Part shown: positions 13,332 through 19,931 of the stretch, in pieces
How positions within the stretch are numbered: position 1 is the first letter of the stretch
Layout of the letters: each line of letters begins with the position of its first letter
From: Clostridia bacterium
Lineage (GTDB): Bacteria > Bacillota_A > Clostridia > Christensenellales > UBA1242
NCBI GenBank assembly: GCA_028701635.1
Contig: JAQVQJ010000011.1
Span: 1-19,931, forward strand
Direction of reading: 5' to 3'
DNA: 19,931 nucleotides
Translations under genes and position numbers: made by a program
The notes under the pieces: generated by a model
What the model was told of the DNA's origin: nothing
Databases searched by the model: none
Seen by the model: only the letters and a program-made list of their open reading frames with translations

Positions 13332-16300
13332 ATGTTGGAAGTAGTTATCGGTAATAGACTCAGAGATGTTAGCCGAGCAGTTATATCTAAAATTGAGGTA
13401 ACCGACAATTTAGAGCCGGAAAATTTTATCATTGTTCCGGATAGGTTTTCGCTTTTAGCAGAAAAGATGATTTTTGAAGAGTTAGGAATTATTTCAACAT
13501 TCAATATCCAGGTTTTAGGAATTTCACAACTTGCAAAAAAGATTTTGGAAAATAAAAATCTTGAATTTGAGTATCTTTCGCCTAACGATTGTAAATTATT
13601 ATTACTAAATGTTTTAAAGAAACAGAATGATATTAAGTCTTTTAAAAATATTAATTACATACTTGTTGATGAAATTTACAAAATAATTTCACAACTAAAA
13701 TCCAATAACATAAATTGCGAAGAATTCAAGACATCTATTTTATATAAAAATGATGAAAAACTGGAAGACATAGCCAAGATTTATGAAGATTATCAAAAAG
13801 TAATAGGCGATAAGGTTGACCAAAATGATTTGTTGACTAAATTTTCGCAAGCCATAGATAAAGATTTAAATTATAACTATTTTTTCGTTGAGTTTAATAG
13901 CTTGACAGAGCAAGGTGGTTTGGTTTTAGAAAAACTAATAAAGTTTGCTAAAAGAGTAGTTGTTGGGGCGACCAAGGTGGATAGGCAAAAAAATGCTTAT
14001 CTTTACGATGATGATATCTTATTAAAGATTAATAAAATTTGTAGAGAAAACAAAATTAACGCACAAAAAACCTATGTAAAAAATAATATTAATGGAAAGC
14101 AGGAACATATTTTAAAAAATTTTTATGGCTTTTCTCCACAAAAGATTGAAAATAAAGATATTTATTTTATGCAGTTTGCAACTCCTGAAGATGAAATCGG
14201 GAACATAGCAAAAATTATTAATTTTAAAATAAAGTGTAAAAATAGATTTAATGATTTCAATATATTAACGACAGATTTAAAAAGTAAACAGAATTTATTC
14301 GAAAAAGTGTTTTCAAGCTATAATATTCCATTTTTTATAGATTCGGGAATTTATGCTGAAGAAACTAACTCCGTTCGATTTATTTTTTCAATGTTGGAAT
14401 TTCTTATTGAAGAAAATAAAGATTTATTTCTGTCGTTAATTAAAAATGAATATTCACAAATAGAGTTTAGTGAGTCATGCGAGATAGAAAATTACTTAAA
14501 TAAGATTGGAAACTTTAACTTAAATGACATAAGTGCAAAATTTAGTGAAAAAACAAAAAGTTTCATTTCTAATTTATTAAATATTAAAACCAAACTTGAA
14601 AAAGCCCAAATATGTAAAGATTTTGTGCAGTTGAGCAGAGATATAATCAAGGGATTTGACATTGAATTAATAACACAAAAATTAATCATTAATTTCAAGC
14701 AGAAAAAAGAATTAAAACTTGAAAAAATCTATATGCAAATACATAAAAAGATTGATGATGTTCTAGAATTATTAGAAAAAAGAGTGGAATGTGCGATAGA
14801 TTTTAAAGAATACATTGAAATTTTTAAAGAAATATTAAATGACAAAGAAATTTATTCCATTCCAGCATCTGTGGATTGCGTTTTTATAGGAGATTCCGCT
14901 AAAAGTTATTTTGAAGAACGAGAAAGCTTGTTTATAGTGGGGGCATCGCAAGGAACACTTCCTGTTCAAATGAAGGATTATTCAATTTTATCGGACAATG
15001 ATATTGAAAAGTTAGCTGAAAAAGTAAAGATTGACCCAACAATTAAAATGATAAATAAAAGAAATAAGTTTAAAATTTATCAAGATATAACTCTTGCGAA
15101 GAGTGATATTTTTGTTTCCTATTCTTCTACGGCATTGGGCGAAAAAACAGAGCCTGCTTCTCTTATAAACGAGCTTAAAAAGATTTTTACAAAAGATGAA
15201 AAAGAAATTTCCACAATAAATAGTTTTTTTGAAGAGATTGCCAAAGAAGATTTGGGGAAGAAAAAATCTTATTTAGACATTCAAAGTAAAAATGATTTTG
15301 AAAAAGAATTAGTTTATTTAATTAATAACAAGGATTTGAGTGTCGAACAATTAAAATCCATCATCGATATTAAAGAAATTACTTTTTTTGATGAAAATTT
15401 GAAAAATGAAATAGATAATGCTTCGGGAGAGAATTTGGTTGTTGATGTTATCGCTAATTATTTATCCCCTAATAGAACTGAGAAAATAACCAATGCAAAA
15501 GAATTGTTTTTTTATAAAAACAAGATTTCGGCTAGTCAAATTGAAAAATTTTATCAGTGTCCATTTAAACACTTTATCTCTTATGGTTTAAAATTAAAAG
15601 AAAATGAAATTTGTAGTTTTGATGGAAGAGATATAGGAAACTATTTCCATGCTGTTTCTCAAAACTTTGTCCAAAGGAATGCAGAAAAAATTGGACAAAT
15701 GAGTGATGAGCAGGTTGAAAGAGAACTCGTTGCAATTTTAAATATTGTCTATCAAAACGAAAGGTTTGAGAGATTGTCAAATTGTTTAGAAAATAGGCAT
15801 ATGGTTGCTAAGTTAAAAAAAGAATCAAAGATGCTTTTAAATGGAATAAACTATGAGCAAAAATGGAGTGAGTTTGTTATTAAATTTGTTGAAAAAGGCT
15901 TTGGTCATCTAATAGAAGAAACAAATTTCAAACTTACTGGATATGTCGATAGAGTTGATGTTAGCGATGAATATTTTAGGATTGTTGACTATAAATCGGG
16001 GGAAGTAAATCAAAGCTTAGCAGGAGTTTATTACGGCATTGAACTACAATTATTTATTTATATGATAGCAATGCAAGCAGAGTTGGGATTAAATCCAGCA
16101 GGTGGATTTTATTTGCCAGTCGGCTCGGATTTTGCTAATAACAAGGCTTTAAAGAAAATGATTTTGACTGGCTTTGTTTTGGCGGATAATTCAATATTGA
16201 AAAAATTGGATAAGAGATTTAATAAACAAAAGTTAAACAGCGATATTATTGCGATAAAACTTTCTGCTAAAAGTGAAAACGATATTTTGGTTTGTTCGAC

Positions 16301-16571
16301 AAAAAAAAATATATTTTCAAGTGAAGGGTTAGATGCAACCTTGTATTATGTCAATTTACTTATTAAGAAAAGTATAGAAGAAATTTCAAGCGGGAATATT
16401 TTAGCTAGTCCATTGAAAGCAAAAAGTAAGATTGCGTGTTCAAATTGTCCTTATTTTTCAATCTGTTCATTTAAGGGAGAAGATCATAAAGGAATACCAA
16501 GGCAAGAAGAAAAAGAATTGACAGAAACGGATTTTATTAGAATTATAAAAGGGAAAAAAGATGTCGAGTAG
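13332..16571 (+). CDS. addB: AddB subunit of the AddAB helicase-nuclease
   Basis: Subunit of the ATP-dependent helicase-nuclease that resects double-strand ends to Chi-like sites for RecA. The 1079-residue product has an inactive UvrD-like helicase region (about 1-700) and a C-terminal RecB-family nuclease. The nuclease shows D873 in GYVDRVD and D886-Y-K888 in IVDYKSGE. The four iron-sulfur cysteines of the family are present: C743 in FYQCPFKHF, and C1036, C1039 and C1045 near the end (CxxCx5C). The N-terminal Walker A usual in AddB is not recognisable: the position reads GNRLRDVS. The frame is open from 13239, but that would add a hydrophobic tail read from within the rpsU promoter; MLEVVIG at 13332 is the normal start. 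It has no Shine-Dalgarno. addA starts 11 bases before the addB stop. Confidence 0.93.
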   Translation: MLEVVIGNRLRDVSRAVISKIEVTDNLEPENFIIVPDRFSLLAEKMIFEELGIISTFNIQVLGISQLAKKILENKNLEFEYLSPNDCKLLLLNVLKKQNDIKSFKNINYILVDEIYKIISQLKSNNINCEEFKTSILYKNDEKLEDIAKIYEDYQKVIGDKVDQNDLLTKFSQAIDKDLNYNYFFVEFNSLTEQGGLVLEKLIKFAKRVVVGATKVDRQKNAYLYDDDILLKINKICRENKINAQKTYVKNNINGKQEHILKNFYGFSPQKIENKDIYFMQFATPEDEIGNIAKIINFKIKCKNRFNDFNILTTDLKSKQNLFEKVFSSYNIPFFIDSGIYAEETNSVRFIFSMLEFLIEENKDLFLSLIKNEYSQIEFSESCEIENYLNKIGNFNLNDISAKFSEKTKSFISNLLNIKTKLEKAQICKDFVQLSRDIIKGFDIELITQKLIINFKQKKELKLEKIYMQIHKKIDDVLELLEKRVECAIDFKEYIEIFKEILNDKEIYSIPASVDCVFIGDSAKSYFEERESLFIVGASQGTLPVQMKDYSILSDNDIEKLAEKVKIDPTIKMINKRNKFKIYQDITLAKSDIFVSYSSTALGEKTEPASLINELKKIFTKDEKEISTINSFFEEIAKEDLGKKKSYLDIQSKNDFEKELVYLINNKDLSVEQLKSIIDIKEITFFDENLKNEIDNASGENLVVDVIANYLSPNRTEKITNAKELFFYKNKISASQIEKFYQCPFKHFISYGLKLKENEICSFDGRDIGNYFHAVSQNFVQRNAEKIGQMSDEQVERELVAILNIVYQNERFERLSNCLENRHMVAKLKKESKMLLNGINYEQKWSEFVIKFVEKGFGHLIEETNFKLTGYVDRVDVSDEYFRIVDYKSGEVNQSLAGVYYGIELQLFIYMIAMQAELGLNPAGGFYLPVGSDFANNKALKKMILTGFVLADNSILKKLDKRFNKQKLNSDIIAIKLSAKSENDILVCSTKKNIFSSEGLDATLYYVNLLIKKSIEEISSGNILASPLKAKSKIACSNCPYFSICSFKGEDHKGIPRQEEKELTETDFIRIIKGKKDVE

Positions 16572-19500
16572 TTTAAAATTTACAGAAGAACAAGAGAAAG
16601 TCTTAAAAGTGTTTGATAAAAATGCTATTATTTCCGCATCGGCTGGAAGCGGGAAAACTAGCGTTTTAATAAGTAAAATCAGTAACTATATCGAAGAACA
16701 TAACATTGATATTTCAAACATTTTGGCTCTTACTTATACGAATGCGGCAGCTGGAGAAATGAAAGACCGATTAAACTCTTCCTTGATTGACTACATTGAG
16801 AAGTTGGAAACTGGTGATGAAAAACTTGAAAACTTAATTCAACAAATAGACAAGATTTCAACCGCTGATATTTCCACATTCCATTCTTTTTATCAAAGGA
16901 TTATAAAAAAATACTTTTATATTTTAGAAATTAATCCTTCTTTTGAAATTTTATCTAATGACGACAGTTTAGTTTTGAAAGAAGAAGCATTCAAAGAAGC
17001 TATAAATAATTTAAAAGAAAAAGATTTTGAAAAATATTTAAAAATCACTGACATTTTGGGAAAGAAGAGAAAGGATAATGCTATACGAGAGAGAATTTTT
17101 AAACTAGAAAACTTTTTATCTTCTCAATTAGATAAGGAAGTATGGCTAGACAAAACAGCAAAATTCCTATACGAAGACAAAGACCAAACTTATACAATAA
17201 TTAAAAATGAAATAGTACAAAATATTGATTATGTTTTAAGAGAATTTGATAGGTTATTACAAAAGTCTGTTGATTTTGGAGAAGATAAATTATCCGCCTA
17301 CATAAATGACTGCTGTTTAAGATTAAATAGTCTTAAAAAAGTTGATAATAAAGAATTATTTAACCAAATAAATGGATTTTGTTTTGCCACTTTGCGTTCA
17401 AATGGAATTGATAACATAGAACTTTTTGAAGAGGTTAAAGAAACAAGAGAAAAATTTTCAGATTTTTTAAAGGGATATAAAAATGAGTTTGGAGAGTCTT
17501 CTATTATTGAGGCTTCTTTTCAAACTTGTAAGCAAAACATTCAAATAATTATAGATTTGTATAAGAATTACATAGAAATTTTAAATAAAAATAAAAAAGA
17601 CTTAAATAAATATGACTTTTCTGACCTTGAAGATTTTTGTTTTTCGCTATTACAAAATGAGAAAGTTAAGGAAGAGCTAAAAAGCCAATATAAATTAATC
17701 TTTGTTGATGAATTTCAAGACACAAATCCAGTTCAGTATGAAATAATAAAAAGAATTTCAAACGGAAACAATGTGTTTATCGTTGGAGATCCAAAGCAAA
17801 GTATTTATGCTTTTAGACAAACAGATGTCGATATTTTTAATTCAGTTTATGGAGAATATACTTCGTCAACGGCGGAAGCTCTATCACTGAAAAGCAATTT
17901 TAGATCTAATAGCAACATTTTAAATTTTGTTAATAGTGTTTTTGACACTTTAATGACAAAAAGCCTTTCCGGAGTTGACTATAAAAATCAGTCTAGATTT
18001 GAGGCAAAATCAGCGAATAGTTGTGAAAATAATGCAGTTACAATTTCATTGATTAAAAAGAAGGGTAAAAAAGAAATAGCAGAAGTTAATGGAATTTATA
18101 GTTTATTTGATGATGTTTCGGAGCAGGAGAATATAAGCGGAGAAGCCGAGCTTATTGCTCAACAGATTTCAGGCGTTATTAAAGAAAAAATTTATGATGA
18201 TAAAGTAAAATCAAATAGAGAAGTTGAATATCAAGACATTACAATCTTAATGAGAAATCGCTCTTCTTTACTAAATGAATTAATGAGAGTTTTTAATAAA
18301 TATAATATTCCTTATTTTGTAAATGATAAATTGGATTTACTTTCAAGTAAAGATGTTAGTCTTCTAGTTTCGTTATTAAAATTATGTAGAAATTTTAAAG
18401 ATGATATTAGTTTGATACAAGTTTTAGCTTCTAACTTTATTAATCTTTCTTATGATGAGTTAGCGGAAATTAGAAAAGCGAACAGAGAAGAAAAGTATTT
18501 TTATAATGCTTGCAATGATTATTTAAATAAGGGCGATAAAATTTCAATAAAGTTGAATGAGTTTTACAAACTAATAGAAGAAGTTAAATACAATATGAAT
18601 TTTAGAGGGATTGCTTTTGCGCTTAATTCTATCGTATTAAAAAATGAGGTTTTACAAAGATTGACATTAAAAGAAGATGGAGAGATAAGATCTGAAATTG
18701 TTCAACAGTTTATATGTTATATTGAACAATCGAATTTTAACTTTAATCTTATCAACCTGCTTGATTTTATTGATAACAGTAAAGAGATTCGCGTTTCAAG
18801 TATTATCAAGAGTGATTCGAATGCGGTTAATATCACAACTATTCATGGAAGTAAAGGCTTAGAATATCCTATCGTTTTTCTATGCGATACGGGGAGAGAT
18901 TTAAACAAAATAAAACCCGAAGTTTCCGATTTAAAGATAAGTAAAAAATTGGGTATTGCTATCAAAAATTATGATGAGAATGAAAGAAAAATTTATCCTT
19001 CGATATTTGAAATGGCAATTAAAAATGAGAGTAATAAAAAAGATTTAGCGGAGAATTTAAGGCTACTTTATGTTGCTTTAACTAGAGCGAAAAATAAACT
19101 TTTTATAAGTGGAGAAATTCATGAAGATTTTAAAATATCTTGCATTAAAAATGACTTAGATTTATTAAATACTAAGCCACAAACTTTCCTTAATTTAATA
19201 TTAGGCTCATTAGACAAAGAAGATATCAATAAATTAAATAACAAAGTAAATGTTAATAAGGAATATTTAATAAATTACATTGATGAAATCCAGATAAAAG
19301 AAATTGCCCAAAGTAAAAATGCAGAAATAGCGACTAGAATAGAAAAATTAAAAGAATATTTAGAAGAAAAATATCAATATTTTCATTTAAATTCTTTAAA
19401 TTTGGCACAAAAAACTAGTGTAACACAAGTTGCTTTGGATACCTATGGACAGGAAAATCTAACAGATGAGCCTGAATTTTTTGCAGTAGATGAGTATTTA

Positions 19501-19931
19501 AAAGGTAATACCACAGCAGAAAAGGGAACTTTAATTCACTCTATTTTAGAAAAAGTAAATTTTGATTTAAATGGAGAAGGGTTGTATCAAAATATAAGGG
19601 AAAATATAAAAAGTTGTGATTTATTTGAAGAAGATTATCTATTTAAATTAATAGTAAAAAATGTTGAAAATATCAAAAGATTTATACCTGATGGTTCTAA
19701 GATATATAAAGAGAAGCAGTTTTTATTAAATGCTTCTATAAATGAAGTTTTGGGAGTGGAGAGTAAAGAAAAAATACTCATTCAAGGTAAAATTGATTTA
19801 ATTTGCCTTGGAGAAAAGAATATAATGATGGACTATAAGTATACTTCTATAAAAGACGAAAACGTGCTATTAAATAAATATAAAAATCAGTTGAAGGCAT
19901 ATCAATATGCAGTTGAAAAATGTTTGTCAAT
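16561..19931 (+). CDS. addA: AddA helicase-nuclease subunit, truncated by the window edge
   Basis: UvrD/RecB-type 3'-5' helicase with a C-terminal nuclease, the motor of AddAB. The reading frame stays open from the ATG at 16561 to the window end, 1123 codons, so only a short C-terminal tail is missing. Motifs seen: Walker A SASAGSGKT (about 25-33), LALTYTNAAAGEM, motif II FVDEFQDTN (about 381-389), GDPKQSIYAFRQ (about 409-420), TTIHGSKGLEYPIVF (about 758-772) and LRLLYVALTRAKN (about 833-845). The nuclease has D1079 in GKIDLI and D1091-Y-K1093 in MMDYKYT, followed by a QLKAYQYAVE helix. Translation is coupled to addB through an 11-base overlap. Motor and nuclease residues all look intact, so an active enzyme is expected. 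Confidence 0.95.
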   Translation, partial: MSSSLKFTEEQEKVLKVFDKNAIISASAGSGKTSVLISKISNYIEEHNIDISNILALTYTNAAAGEMKDRLNSSLIDYIEKLETGDEKLENLIQQIDKISTADISTFHSFYQRIIKKYFYILEINPSFEILSNDDSLVLKEEAFKEAINNLKEKDFEKYLKITDILGKKRKDNAIRERIFKLENFLSSQLDKEVWLDKTAKFLYEDKDQTYTIIKNEIVQNIDYVLREFDRLLQKSVDFGEDKLSAYINDCCLRLNSLKKVDNKELFNQINGFCFATLRSNGIDNIELFEEVKETREKFSDFLKGYKNEFGESSIIEASFQTCKQNIQIIIDLYKNYIEILNKNKKDLNKYDFSDLEDFCFSLLQNEKVKEELKSQYKLIFVDEFQDTNPVQYEIIKRISNGNNVFIVGDPKQSIYAFRQTDVDIFNSVYGEYTSSTAEALSLKSNFRSNSNILNFVNSVFDTLMTKSLSGVDYKNQSRFEAKSANSCENNAVTISLIKKKGKKEIAEVNGIYSLFDDVSEQENISGEAELIAQQISGVIKEKIYDDKVKSNREVEYQDITILMRNRSSLLNELMRVFNKYNIPYFVNDKLDLLSSKDVSLLVSLLKLCRNFKDDISLIQVLASNFINLSYDELAEIRKANREEKYFYNACNDYLNKGDKISIKLNEFYKLIEEVKYNMNFRGIAFALNSIVLKNEVLQRLTLKEDGEIRSEIVQQFICYIEQSNFNFNLINLLDFIDNSKEIRVSSIIKSDSNAVNITTIHGSKGLEYPIVFLCDTGRDLNKIKPEVSDLKISKKLGIAIKNYDENERKIYPSIFEMAIKNESNKKDLAENLRLLYVALTRAKNKLFISGEIHEDFKISCIKNDLDLLNTKPQTFLNLILGSLDKEDINKLNNKVNVNKEYLINYIDEIQIKEIAQSKNAEIATRIEKLKEYLEEKYQYFHLNSLNLAQKTSVTQVALDTYGQENLTDEPEFFAVDEYLKGNTTAEKGTLIHSILEKVNFDLNGEGLYQNIRENIKSCDLFEEDYLFKLIVKNVENIKRFIPDGSKIYKEKQFLLNASINEVLGVESKEKILIQGKIDLICLGEKNIMMDYKYTSIKDENVLLNKYKNQLKAYQYAVEKCLS

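Noticed and set aside
1..16571. No gene whose end is visible uses TGA as stop, raising the question of TGA recoding.
   Set aside because: Tryptophan is encoded by TGG and the genes read at full family length with TGA as a stop; the TAA/TAG preference fits low GC content.

Overview
The window is AT-rich chromosomal DNA (roughly 30% GC by eye) from a low-GC, Gram-positive-type bacterium of an endospore-forming lineage, most likely an uncultured member of the Clostridia. The grounds are the spoIIGA-sigE pair, an AddAB (not RecBCD) recombination nuclease, AGGAGG-type ribosome binding sites, AGA-rich codon use and TAA/TAG stops. The genus cannot be named from the sequence alone. No tRNA, rRNA, CRISPR array, transposase, prophage or toxin-antitoxin module was seen. 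Most of the window is housekeeping DNA with two unrecognised small proteins.

Layout. (1) 1-1896, + strand: the 3' end of recR, then argS three bases later. (2) 2015-2376: a stand-alone basic 105-aa protein of unknown function with its own promoter and terminator. (3) 2378-2555: a GC-richer imperfect hairpin element between genes. (4) 2610-8041, + strand: plsX, smc and pnuC. The acpP and rnc genes that often sit between plsX and smc are absent. (5) 8125-9767, - strand: rmuC followed by an unrecognised 124-aa protein. (6) 9856-10308, + strand: a small P-loop ATPase or kinase-like protein, divergent from rmuC. (7) 10319-10422: a second hairpin-type intergenic repeat. (8) 10547-12141, + strand: spoIIGA-sigE, the mother-cell sporulation sigma factor and its processing protease, with a Spo0A-box match upstream. 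(9) 12226-12942, + strand: a HAD-family phosphatase. (10) 13027-13209, - strand: rpsU. (11) 13332 to the window end, + strand: addB and addA, overlapping by 11 bases, with addA cut by the window edge.

How the genes relate. recR, rmuC, addAB and smc serve DNA repair and chromosome maintenance. plsX starts phospholipid synthesis, pnuC imports an NAD precursor, and argS and rpsU serve translation. spoIIGA and sigE form a dedicated activation pair. Promoters can be placed before almost every transcription unit. Six of ten carry a TGn extended -10, and these are the ones whose hexamers depart from consensus. Three genes (the P-loop gene, spoIIGA, addB) have their most credible ATG 6-7 bases after the -10 box and no Shine-Dalgarno, so leaderless mRNAs are predicted. 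I found no clear new multi-gene system; the best leads are these leaderless starts, the two hairpin elements and the orphan small genes.
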